Part shown: one piece after another, positions 25,501 through 39,500 of the stretch
How positions within the stretch are numbered: the first letter of the stretch is position 1
Layout of the letters: the number at the start of each line of letters is the position of its first letter
Origin: Echinarachnius parma
Taxonomy: Eukaryota; Echinodermata; Echinoidea; Clypeasteroida; Echinarachniidae
Assembly (NCBI GenBank): GCA_037951105.1
Contig: JBAMJV010002989.1
Span: 37,349-101,348, forward strand
Direction: 5' to 3'
DNA: 64,000 bases
Program-made: the position numbers and the translations under genes
Notes under the pieces: generated by a model
What the model was told of the DNA's origin: nothing
The model's input: the letters and a program-made list of their open reading frames with translations, nothing else
The model's database searches: none

Positions 25501-28500
25501 GATATAATACAGTTTCTGTTCACAAAACTGATTACATGCAACTACATTAAAAAAAGCAAAAATAAATCAATTATGCTTGTTGGATTTATTCCGTCTGAGC
25601 TTGATACTGCCTCAGACTGCATAAAATAAATATTCAATACATATTATTTATATTGTTTTATCATGTTTAAAATGGGGCTTGACAACATATAATTTGTATA
25701 AATAATTGACGTTCAGATATTTTTAAAATGCATTTAATTATTGATTATAATTAATTCTTGTGTTTATAATGAATTTGTGATTTTCCGAACCCAAGACAAC
25801 TTTTCATCGAGTTGAAGCAATAAAATATTGAATTGAATTAAATATTATGTTCTCTCTTGTCACTCCCAATAGACCATCGGAGGGAGCGTTGCCTTGGCAA
25901 CGGGTGATTCAGACCTGTGTGTCGTTCTCATGGCAACTAGAACAACAGTCACTCTGGTCAAGGCAGGAAGTAGGTATTATTGATCAGTTTATAGTGGTCC
26001 ATTGACTTTATACAGGGTGGCCCCCAAAAAACGGAACAGGGCACTTCCCAAAATATAGTGGCAAAATAATGATGTCCATCTGATAGGGTGTTTTTCCTAT
26101 GAAAAACAATACCAAGAACAGAGGTTGTGTAGTTTTTGTTTTAGGGCATTGTGAGTGGCTCCCATTTTTTTCAATTTCCACCAAGTCACTGCCTGATGAA
26201 TCGCACTTACTGCCCGTAATAACGAGCAATCCGCACGCCATTGTAAGTGTGCACTCAGCCTTGTGCCGAGAGAATGGGCATGGTCGTTCAATGGTATGAC
26301 GAGCAGGAAGTGCGATTTCGCTGGCACTGACTTGGTAAAAATTGACAAAAATGGGCACCTGACATGGTCTCACTCACAGCGTCTTAAAACAAAAACACCA
26401 ATTACTGTTCTTGGTATCGTTTTTCATTGGAAAAGAGACCCTGTCCGATGGACATAATAATGTTGGTACTACATTTTGGGAAGTGACCCGTTACGTGTTT
26501 TTTTTGCCACCCTGTATTTTTCCCCAAAGTGATATTTGAGACTCAGTCGTGATATTTGAGAAAATAATTGACCAATATCATTGTAGTGTTTTTGAGAATG
26601 ATGTGTGAGATTTTCATTAAAAAGGAGTCATGTTTGCCTTGTGCAAAAAAAGTTAATTGATGTCTGATTTTATCCTCATCATCCAAATTTAATGGGTTGA
26701 TTAATCATGAAGGTTTTCGTATTTCTAGATCCAAATAAATTTAATTTGAGATATTGTAGACATTTTTGTTTTGAGACCTGTTAATATATACTCCGCAAAA
26801 AAAGAAACTGGACACTTGTATGAGACCAAATATTTCATATTCATCAACGATAAAATATATGATATTGTATATCAAATTAAAGATAAAATGACCCTCTTCA
26901 ATATTGGCATACAATTCAGATGAAATCATTCATGCATGACTTGTCATGGTCAATTAACCACACCAAGGTCTGTTTTCAAAAATAGCAAAAATTGAACATC
27001 CACTCAACAATATAAATGTTGATAAGCATAATCTAAAACGCTATATTCATGACATGGCTTAATGTTTCATTGCAAATTTGACCTTTTCTATCTTCATCTC
27101 AATAAAAAGTATAAATGAAGACAAATTGTGAACGTTATAGGTTTTATTTTCATCCAAAAGTAACAAAATAGGGAATTCCATTGCAAAGGTTTATTAGTCG
27201 AAACCACAGTTTGTGATCTTATTTCAGCATGAAAAATGGTATAAATTCTTCTCAAGAATTCTAACGTAGTCAAAAGATCTTCAAAACCTGATGTCACCCT
27301 TGGTCAAACAGTTGGGCAGTCTTTAACATGACATTTCTATAGGTAACTATGGTTAAAATTGCAGGGGACACATGAAACAGACAAGCTTCATGCCTCTATT
27401 ACAGACCAGTATGATGATGCTTTCATAACCTGGCCCTGTTTTATTGACAAATTTGAATTTTCAGAGTTTGTTCATAGCAATAAGTTGAATAGTGTCATAA
27501 TTTACTTGCCCCGCACATCTTCTTTTAAGTGAAACGCTTACTATCATTTCAGTCGAATGGTGTGGTCCTCCATTGTTTTTGCTATTTTCGAAAACAGACC
27601 TTGCTATTGTTAATTGACCATGGCATTTCATGCATGAACGATTACACCTTTAATTTATACCCTGCAGGTAGAGGACTAAAATCCCTTTAATTTGATATAT
27701 GATAATGTACACTCTATCATACATTAATATGAAATATTTCAACTTATACAAGTGTCCAGTTTCTTTTTTTGCGGAGTATATAACACATTGATCTTAAGTA
27801 TGTATCCAAACATTACATCAAAAAATGTTTGTTTTTTAACAAGTACTCCTTACTATTCCAGACAATAACTTTGTTTGAAAATTTGAAAATAAATAGGCTA
27901 TTATGAAATTTTAAATGTGATAATTAGTTTGACCTATGTAATTATGTATTCCCATAGTTATTGAATTTCAATGAGTGCCTCTTTACTTGACAGGATAGCT
28001 GATTGTATTATCTGTGTGTGTGTGTATTTACCAGGCAAGCGACGCACTGTGCCCCTCGACAAAGACTTCTTCCCTCAGCCCAACCAGTCCATCCTAGAGC
28101 CTGGTGAGATCATACAGTCTATCCACATCCCCTTCACACAACAGGTTTGTTAATCTAGCTAAAATATACATGATTCATTCATCATAATGTGTTACTTTTT
28201 ATCCCCCAATGTTAATTTAATTAAAATATTTGAATTTTTTGATTTTGAAATGTTTTTCATTCTCTGAAATCTCGAATTTCACTGATGTATACATTCTTTA
28301 ACTTTGAGAACAATAAAGTTAAACTAAAGTGTTAAGAATTTGGAAAATACTGCTGAAAACTGCTTGTCTACTAAACAATCGTCAATGTGGTAAAATGAGA
28401 GTCGTATACAGCCTAGCTTTCAATCCTAGCAGTGTTAAGAAATGTTTAAAAAAATAGTCACGGTATTGACAATGTTAACAATTTTCAACTTTTCAACTTC

Positions 28501-31500
28501 TCATTTGGTTACCAAAATTAGGTTTTTGTGTCACCAGGCTACATATATGTATTATACCTCAAGAATGGTATGGATATTAATAGCTAGGTGCCATTATAGT
28601 CCCCTCTCCCTCTTTAGATCTCGCCCGTTGAATATCTGATCACTCTGCATGGAAACATGCAATTGATTATTTGGGCTTGTCAACTTATTTATGTGTAATG
28701 TCTTTTTTAATGATTTATTTAAACAGAATGAGTTCATCTTCAGCCAGAAAGTTGCCCAGCGTCACCATGGTTGCGCTACTGCCATAACGTGTGGGTTCAG
28801 AGTGAACTTTGACCCTGAAGGTCACACGGTCAGTGACCTTTGCCTTGTGTTTGGAGGAGTTGATGCCAAGCCGAGAGTAGCCACCAAGACGTGCAACACT
28901 CTGATTGGAGAGTGAGTATGCCTGTTGTTCAAGGCAATGAATGTTCCATGACCTTTGAACTTTAGGGTCATAGGGTTAATGACCTATGAACGTTAAGGTC
29001 AGTGACCTGTGTCTTGTGTTTGGAGGAGTTGATCCAGGAGTAGCCACCAAGACGTGCAACACTCTGATTGGAGAGTGAGTATGCCTGCTGTTCAATGCAG
29101 TGAATGTTCCATGGCCTTTGAACTTTAGGGTCATAAGGTCAATGACCTTTGTGAAATTTGTGTTTGTGGTTGGGGGGGGGGGGGTTGATGCCGATCTAAA
29201 GCCATCTGCAGACAGAGCTGACTCGACCCGATCTGACTGGTTTCAATCAGGCTAGAGGTGGGCCCGGTCGGTCAGATCAGTTTCATCGTTTTGGATCGGT
29301 CCCAACTGGCATCCGACTGTCCTTCGACTGGCAAAATGTGTGTCGCGACTCGCGAGGCACTGGAAACTGAGCCAATCCGAATGAGAACCAGTCGAATCGG
29401 GCATAAGAGTAGCCACCATGACCAGCAACACTAAATCTCCGAAATAACAGCAGCGGCAGGGTTTGACTTGGTTTGGGACACACTCAATGTGAATTAATTT
29501 CTTCATTTTTTAGTATTTTTCCCTAAATGTTTTTGTCAAATTGTCCACTTTATTTTGCTATACCACTGTTGGACAGTGACTAGTGATCTGGAATCACATA
29601 CATCAGATCTGCATATTGTTATGGCTTGACCTGAGCTCATCATGTAAAGTTCTGTATGTAGTTATCTGTCATTTGTTCTTTTTTGTTGAGGGCATCATTC
29701 AAAAATTTGTCTATTTCGGCTTATCAGTATATCATTATTCACGCATTACTTACAGGTCATGGAACCAGAGTTTTCTTCAGGATGTCATCCAGTCTGTATC
29801 TGCTGAAATCCTCCCACTCCAGACCACAAGCTAGGGATGTCAGCTGAGTACAGACAGAGTCTCATGACAACCTGCCTCCTCAGATTCTACGTCAAGGTGT
29901 CTAACCTCACAGGCAACCAGGAGGTAAGCTTAAAACCATTTAAGTTTCTTGAAGGTTTCATCTTGTCCATCTTGGCTGATATCCTCCAATTATTCATCCA
30001 CCTATGAATTATTATGTCAACCAATTATCATCAGAGCCTCGTGGCAACCTGCCTCCGTAGGGTTCTTTGTCAAGGTTCCTACAACCCAACAGACATCCAA
30101 ACGGTAAGCTAATAATCAGTTAAATTGTTAAAGTTTTGCCAAAGATTATATCCAGTCTCTCTCTGTATTCCATTCACGCCATCTTGGCTAAAATCCTACC
30201 AACTCTTATCGACCAATTATCTTGGATGTTGGCCAGGATTAAAAAGAGCCTCATGGCAACCTGCCTCCTCAGTTTCCACAATGATTCAAACCTGACAGTC
30301 AACCAGTCAAGCTGATGATTAGTCATATCGCTGATTGTTTTATGCCAAAACGGTTCTTTTGGGGAAATAAAACAACTATACATGTAGCAGGACTATGAAG
30401 AAAAAACATGTAGCCCATTTCATAAACCACTTGCAATTGTTGTAAGTGTACAATTATTGTCACTATCATGGCAAAGGCTGTTATGATCCATGCTAATTGG
30501 CTGTTGACCAAATAGTTACAATAATTGGACACTTACAACAATTGAAAGTGTTTTATGAAATGGGCTTTTCCGACTTGTGTTGTTTTAGTGATTTTAGTCT
30601 GGAAATAAGTGAAAGAATGTCTTGATTGTTTTCTTGCAGGCTTTAATGACTGGTTTCTTTTCCCATGGTCAGTTGGCTCATCCAAGTCTTGAGGCATCAC
30701 ACACTTCAGACAACCCAGTCAGCAACACAGTCGATAATATTGATGATGATGATGATGATGATTGATTTTGATTTGATTTTTATTTTATTTCCACATTCAA
30801 AGTTTAAATACAATGTAAAAGCAAAGAATACAAAAACATATCATATACATAACAATTACTACTGCAAATATACATTTACATAATTATATACAAACAAGTA
30901 AGGCATGAAAGAAAAAAGAAAAAAAAAGAAGAAAAAAAAAAAAAAAAAAAAAAAAAAGACACCATAGATTGAAAATACAGAAGTAAGGGGGAAAAGTATA
31001 AACCGTATTTGAATGTGGGGGGATAACCAAAAGCCAAAATAAAGGCTTATCTAGGGCAGTCCCCGAGAAACTAACAAAAGACTGGATAATGAATACATGT
31101 ATAGGGATTAGAGAGACAGAGAGGGAGGTAGTGAGAGAGAAAGTAAACAGAGAGGGGGAGGGGAGATAAAAACTAAAAGAGTTTGTTTACAGTTCTAAGA
31201 GTGATTGCACAGCATAATATACAATTTGAATTTCTTTTTAAAATTGGATAATGTTGGACACAATTTTAATTCATTTGGTACCATATTCCAGCTTTTTGAT
31301 CCTACAAAGGTAATGGTAGTTCTTGAGAAATTATATTTATACAATGGTAGACGTACATTCCCCTGAGCTCTTGTGTTGTGTTGATGAATTGCACAATTGA
31401 GATTTAAAATATTATTAAATATGGATGATGATAATGATGATGATGATGATGACGATGATGATAATGATGACAACATTTTGTGGTTATTTTTCTGGCAGGC

Positions 31501-33472
31501 TCTGACCGGCCCCTTTGCCCATGGTCAGTTGTCTGATCCTAGTCTCTTTGCTTCTTACAACACGGACGGCCCCATCAGCACACAGATCTATCAGGTATGA
31601 AAGGCCAGGAGTGGGGTACGTTAAGAGGGAGGAATGATGATTAATTGAGGATGATGCCTGAGATAACTCGGGTGACAGTCTGTATAGAACTTATGATATA
31701 GTACACAAAACAAATTGTCCTTAACAGGCTACAAAATATTTGTAGGAATAGGTGAATATTTGCTGAGTCGATTTCAATAGGCATAATTCATGAACTGATT
31801 TGGTTAGTTTATGAATTACCATGATTATGTGAGTTTGTCTAATTATATATCAGACATTATATACAGACAAATGGGAACAGTAGCAAAACTTTATTAAACA
31901 GAGGGGAAGAAAGTTGCAATATCTGGAATGTCTGTACATTTTAGATTTGGTGTGGCAAGATTGATAGAGCGCATAATATATTTGTTTTCTTATCCGCCTA
32001 CCCTAGCCTCCCCCTCGGGACCAGCCTGATAATGACCCCCTGGGTAGACCCATCGTCCATAGAGCTGCCCTACAGCAATGTTCAGGGGAGGCGTCATACG
32101 TCGATGATATCCCACTTACAGAAGGTGAGAATACTGATAATCCATGTGTTTTAGTTCAATAAATGAATTATTATGATATAATGAATCACTCATTTTATAC
32201 TTGTGTCAAACTTGACAATGAAGATCACCCAAAGGAGATAAATTATCAATAATAATACTAGACATTTATTGAGCGCAAATTGCAATGAAAGACAAATCAT
32301 GTGCATATTAATTAACTGAGTAATCCGTGGTGACCTCTTATTTTAAAATGATAAAATCATAACAGTATATTAAAAATAATGACGCTATTAAAATGTACAA
32401 TATAATGCAGGTGAGTTACATCTCGCTATGGTCCTGAGCTCCAGAGCCCACGCAAACATCATGTAAGTAAATTCTTACTTGTTGCATTGTTTGAAAGCAG
32501 CTTTTTACCCACGATAACCCTGCATGCATCTTAATGCTAATACAGGAACATACTGCAGTCATCTTTTCATCCTTGCCTTTTACCCTTTTAACAGAAATAA
32601 AGATTATAATTTTGTCCTTTCGGGGGGAGATATCAATAGTGGTCATCTTAGGATATGAGCCACTATTGATCTTTACTATTCATTTGCATTTGTTAAAGAT
32701 ACAAAATAAAGTTAATTAAATCCCTTCAGTCTGCCAGAATGTTCTTCATGACTCCTTCAATCTGCATCCAAATAAGTAGAAATTGTCTTTGTGATTTTTA
32801 AATATATTTTGAATCATTAAATGCATACCTCGTCATCTTTATAACAACTTCACTTACTTTGTTTGTTGAATGTCTAATGGCTTGCTTTCTTAGTAATCAT
32901 ATGCTACACAATACATGTTGCTGTGTTTTGCTGCTTAACAAATATGACACAGGACACTTCATCCTATAAGCAAACACTTTGTTTCACAACAAAAAACAAA
33001 CTTGGATGCATCAAATAAAAGTGAAATGTATACTAGCTGCTGCATAACCTCAAAAATTTGTTTATGACTTTCTTGTAAACCCTTCCAAAAACGAAGCCTC
33101 TGCCTGACTCAACATTTTGGGTTGTACAGGTATTACCGAACGTGCAACCGATTTTAGGACAACTACCCCGTGGACAATTACCCCCGGACAACTACCACCC
33201 GGACAACTACCACCCGGACAATTACCCCCTAAGACAATTCCCCCCAGGACAATTACCCCTCAAGATAACTACCCCCAAGACAACTACCCCCCGGATGTGG
33301 CGAAATTGTATGTTCAGTGGTGCTAGTATAGGTCACTTGGATTTGGGATTATCATTATTATTATTATCATTATTATTTATATCATCATTATAATAACTAA
33401 TATAAATATTATTATTATACTTATAAGGCTTATAAGTCGTATTAATATTATTATTACTATAATTGTACTATT

Positions 33473-33537
<65 letters not shown>

Positions 33538-36500
33538 TATTTGTGTTATTATTATTTATTACTTATTCCCACTAGTAGTGTATAGTCATAATCCAGATGG
33601 GTGTTTTTGAGCTAGATAGTGCAGATGTGCGGGGTACTCGTATGGAGGTCTGGAGGTGGTGGTAATCTTGTAATTTTGTGGAATTGTGGCAATGTGTAAG
33701 AGCATCTAGTATATTTTGAGTATTTTGAGTTTGTTCATATCATATGTAGACTACGTTTTCAGTGACATATTTAGATGCAGAACAACTTTCAAAGGGTTCT
33801 TTCATTTAAACTACTGTGTTTCAGTTTTAAAGGGATTTAGTAAATTTGTTGACAAATGCAAAAAGTGATGAATGATTAATAGAATGTGTATTGGTGTGAT
33901 CTGATATATCCACAAAGTAATGTGTGAACATATGACGTTAATTAGATATTTTTTGGCTGAGATATAAGAAAAAAAAGAAATATGATATTTACTAACTCAT
34001 TGCACTTACTGTGTACACGGCATGACATTATCCCGTAGACAATTTAACGCCTGAACACTTCAATCGTAATATTTGTTAACGAAATGGAAATGTGAAAAAG
34101 CGAAACCTGTGCCGTGCTTTTATTATTAATATGAATATAAGGAGAGAACCACTTGAATTTTAAGTAAGTTTTGAGGATTTGGACAATGTTACTAAGTCTC
34201 TTTAAAGGGATAGTTGAGTTTTGGTAAAGAGAGTACAGTTTTGGTCAAACTGAATGTTAGTAACCAAAACCTACACCATTACATTACAAACTATTAGTTA
34301 TAACTCCACCATGCTCGAAAGGAATACCAAATTACAAAAGACTAAATAAAAAGCTTGTTATCATTCAAAAAGAGCCGTTAAAACTCAAGAGGGCGCTCTC
34401 TAAAAACTTATTGGTTTCAACCATTTTTAGTTAACAATTGTGCATGTGATGTTTTGTTAAAATAATGATTGAATAGAGAGATCACCAACAAATATTAAAA
34501 AAACATCTTTTGTAACTTTTTCAAAAGTGTACGCAATTTCTTTTTTCAACGGCTGGTTCAAAATTATTGAATTATTGTGGGGCCCTATAATATTTACAAA
34601 AGGTTATATTTATGAATATTTCAGCCGACTCTGAATCGATTTTGATCAAATCAAGTTTATTCTGTCATTAGAACTGTATGCTCTTTCAAATTTGACACTC
34701 GGTTTTTCATTATCTCACCAACAAATTATTTTGTGTAGCGCCCTCTATACCAAAACTCAACTATCCCTTTAACAAAATTTATTGGAAAACAAATATTGCT
34801 AGTACTAACATTATTATATTGTTAATGTTTTTGTGTTAATGTTGTTATATAATTTCAACTCAAATTGTGTTTCTTACTTACATGTACATGTAGCTTTGCG
34901 AACACACCTTATGTTATTTTGACAACTTAAATTTGTGTTGATTACACTATAAACTAACAAAATCGATCAACCTTGTTAAATGTATTAATTAAGCTATGAA
35001 ACCAAGCAAATATAATGTTTTCATGATATATGAAAAAGTTTTTTTTTTGTTTTTTTTTGGGGGGGGGGGGGGATAATCTCTCCAATTCCAAATGTGCGGG
35101 GAGGTGGTTATGGTAAGGGTTGAAACCTATTGTAACTGAAGTCGACCATGACACTATGCTGGTTACAAGGATCCCTGACTTGTAATTATTTGATATTATG
35201 ATATATCATCTGACTTAAATCTTAAAACTTACATCTGATAGTAAAATACGCGTCGTTGATTGGCTAAACACGGTCACATGACTGGGGTGTCAGTGGCGTA
35301 GCATGATTGGACTAAACGGGGGGGGGGCACGCAAGATGATTGGGGGTATTTTTTAAAGACTTTTCCCCTTATGTCTTTAATTGTTTGTTTGTTTTTTCAA
35401 ATTATTGAGGGGAGGCATGTACCCCCACCGCCTCCCACCCCCCCCCCCCCCCCCCCCTTATGTTGCTTCACCACTGTTGTATGTTCCGTATGAACGAAAA
35501 TGATTTCTAGCAATATTGTTTTCATTTTATCTGTTGATACTACATAGCTCTGTGGATCCTAGCTGTGCCCTGGCTCTGGACGGGGTGGAGACATACATTG
35601 ACCATTCTGATGTGACAGGAAGTAATACACTTCACCCAGGCCACGAGCTTTTTGCCACTGAGAAGGTATATGATACAGTATGCAAGATTATAATAGGAAC
35701 CACCACTCAAAGACCAACACAGGCTTATTATGTTTTGGTTCTGGAGTTCATTTGCAATATTCCAATACATTTTTGTTATCAATTAAAGATAATTGCAATT
35801 GAAACTGCAATTAAAAAATAATGACAATGATTGGAAAATGTGTCATACTTGTAATCATATTTTCAATTATATACCTTGAATGATAAGCAATGATTACATA
35901 TTGTATAAAAGACAATACTTTTTGTTATACGATGGTACCTTCAATTTAAATATGACAAAGACAATTATTTGCATAATTTAGGAAATCTGTATGTTTTCAG
36001 GAAATTATTTCTATATTTATTTTATAGTGAGTGCTAAACGCTAAACACATTATTGTTCAACTGTGGTGTACTATACAGTATCTTGTGAGGAATTTCGTGT
36101 TTATTCAACTTTTCCATATGTCTCAATAGGTTCATTGCGTTGGTCAAGCCATTGGAGCAGTGGTAGCCACATCACATGAGATTGCAGCGCTGGCAGCCAG
36201 CCTGGTGCAAGTCCAGTATGAGGATCTACAACCGGTCATTTTGACCCTCAAGGTAAGCTTCAAGGGAAGCTAATAACGATAGCATTTTTGCTTGTTTCGG
36301 TACTGATAATCAAGAGCATAATTCTGTCACTTCTAGTTAGATGTTTCCTCTTTGGTGTAAATTATAAGTTTTAGGAGACAGAGTTTGTCCATATAGACAT
36401 GGAAAAGAGCATGCAGGAGGCAGAAGGGATCCTGTAGGAAGACTGTGCTTCGAAGGCCATGACGGGAGCATGTGTTTCATGCCTTGGGTAATTCTCAATT

Positions 36501-39500
36501 TCTTGTTCTGCTTAAGTGCAATCAAAGGTTGATAAATCCTTTTTGGGAGGAAACCACATTTTTCTATGGAGACCGTAGGGAGCTCCAGGAGGTAGGATGG
36601 ATCCTGGACTGAAACGGCTCCTGGGAGGCCATATTATCGAAGGAGCATATATGTATAACCTGTTGCTTACTGGAACCTTGCTGGCGATGTACAAAGTGAT
36701 TGGGGATATCAGAATCTTAAAGGAAATGGGTTAACAGGTTAAACTGTATGTTTCCCCCTCCATTGTAATCCTTTTTTTTGTATTGCCTAGGATGCTATCA
36801 AAGAGAATTCCTTCTTGGGAGAGGAGACAGAGTTTGTTCATGGAGACATCGAAGGGAGCATGCAGGAGGCAGACGGGATCCTGGAAGGGAGCTTCGATCT
36901 TGGAGGCCAGGAACACTTCTACCTGGAGACCCACTGCTGTGTTGCTACGCCTGGAGAGGATGAGGAGATGGACATTTATGCTTCCACACAATATCAGACT
37001 GGTATACAGGTAAAAACCTACTACAGTTTGAATGGATCTTGTAACATTGTCCAAATCCCCAAATCTTACTTAGAACTCTAGTGGTTCATGCATACCTTGG
37101 TGTATTCGCATTCTCAATAGAAACATGGAGCAGGTTTCGTTTTTTCGAATTTCCCTTTGTTTAAACGATATTTTATGATTGAATTTTATGTTCTGATTTT
37201 GAATTATCCACTGTTATAAGTTATAACTATGTACAAAGTCAGTTGGTGAATATCGCTCATTACGTGTTTGAGTATATGATTCCTTGCTTCTTTTTTTTTT
37301 GTCTTTTTTTTGGTCTTTTTATAGACAGCGTCGGCAACTGCACTTGGAGTAGCGCGGAACAGGATCACGTGTCGCACCAAGCGCGTTGGAGGGGCCTTTG
37401 GGGGGAAAGATTTACGTAATGAAAGCTACGTGGCTTGTGCTATAGCAGCAAAGAAGTAAGTAGGCAAAAGCCGTGAACCATATCAAACTCTGGTTGATGA
37501 ATATATTTTCACATCAATTTCTCAAATTTTCTCTAATATGCCAACAAATCTGATAATGATACTGATAATACATGTTCAGTTGTAACTAATGATATAATAT
37601 ATATTATAGCCCCCTATACAGCCTAGTACAAATACCATTGAATGTGTTTAATGGCAACCTGCCATGAGCAGTCAACCTGCCTACAGTGGCCACGTAAAGT
37701 GATCCCCTGCACAGAAAAACAGTGTAATGGAAGTTAGAGGTCACATGTCTTTTTAAAAGTGGGCACATTTCTTGTTTCCCTTAGGTGGTTACTGTACATA
37801 GGTTTGACTATGCAAAATTACATCATTGAAACATGTGTCTGGAAGAGCAATTTGGATAACAGCAGAGCAATTAGATAAATATGATAACTTGGTATTTTTG
37901 CCAACAAATTCCATGGCTTGGCCTTGTCGGCGCTCCCAAAGCGCAATATAACATATTGTGTATTGATACTAATAATACTCATTATTTAATATGTATAACT
38001 ATGAAATCAATTATGTAGCCTGTTTGAAATACGCTAGGCACATCTGCTTTATTTGTACACTTCATCGAGCTTTGCTAATAAGGCACTTCAAGAAGTCCAA
38101 AGAATGCATTCCTGTCCGGCACCAATTAAAATGGGTTGAGAGCGGCAAATAATGATAAAACTGCCTCACAGGGGAATACATGCGCTGTGATTGGGAATTG
38201 AACCCCTGACTTCTACAAACAGATTTACATGTAGTTTTTATATCCAAATACAAATCGTTCCCATAGGCTTGGACGTCCGGTACGCCTACGACTATACCGT
38301 TCCACCGACATGTTGATCACGGGAGGGCGCCATCCTTTTCATGCAGACTATCGCGTTGGATACCGCAAAGATGGGCGCATCCTGGCATGTGATATCAAAT
38401 TATACGCCAATGGGGGATATTCTAATTTCTTCACCATTTGGGTGAGTGCCCCCAAAAAACATTGCTTTAATATACATGTATTTCCGCAATTTAATTAAGA
38501 TTGTATGTGGGATTAAGTGGATGTGCTTATTAGTCAGTCAATCACCTAATAGCTTTTTCAAGTTTTACAAAGCTTTTTAAGCCTTTTTTGTTTACAGAGA
38601 AACTTGTGCATGTATTGCAGGTAGATGACGTTTGTAGTTCAACTAATATTCAAGATTATCTATAAGAGTTTGAGTTAAATTTGTTTACGAATGTAATCAA
38701 TTGCTTTGATGATAAAGACAGATTTCCTCAACAAAAATAATTCTGAATGAAACTCATGATCATTGTATTTTTACGTGTGGATGCCTCATTCTGAATACGA
38801 TATGCAGAAAACGCCTCATTATTTGGGTATCTATATACCCAAATAATGAGGCGTTTTCTGCATATCGTATATACATAGAGCAGTAGGCTTGATTTGCCTC
38901 CTCCTCTTGAATGTTTGGAAAGAATTAAAAATATGTATGCAATATTTTGTTTATCAGATTGTACGTAGCTGCATGCTTCTGATGGGTGTCATGTACATGT
39001 TCCCTGCTTACCGAAGACGAGGATACCCCTGTCGTACCAACCTGTTCCCAAATGTCGCCATGAGAGGGGCTGGTGTGCCGGATGGTCATGCAATCATGGA
39101 AAACATCATGTCGGAGGTAGCAGCTGCTACTGGCATCCCTACTAAACAGGTATGCATGTATGCCTGTAGCGCTCTATATCATAGGGTAGCTTGGGCTAGT
39201 ATGCTCCCCTGGGAGTTGAGATGGTGCACAAGATAAATGTGCGGGTTTGAACATACCTGATGACCAAGGGTAAAAATGCGCCTCTGAATAGGGCACCTAG
39301 ATACATGGCAGTCTATCAATGCTATATATTATTTTTTTTTTTTTTTACGTATAGTGTACATTGGCACAGCTACCTAGACCGGGTATTGCATAGTTAGTAG
39401 AGGGAAGAAAATATGACGTTATCTTATTCAGAATCTGAGTGTGATTGTTGGTTAATTATTTGTTATAATTTGGAGTACTTCAGGTGTAAATTGTGTGCGT

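Noticed and set aside
26097..26457. Open frames on both strands
   Set aside because: They are mirror products of the palindromic MITE at 26013-26514.
36731..37054. 107-codon minus-strand open frame
   Set aside because: Antisense shadow of exon 20, whose + strand reading is strongly family-like.
38060..38230. Second tRNA-derived SINE, minus strand (GGTTCAATTCCC B-box-like)
   Set aside because: No convincing A box or second copy in the window; not enough support.
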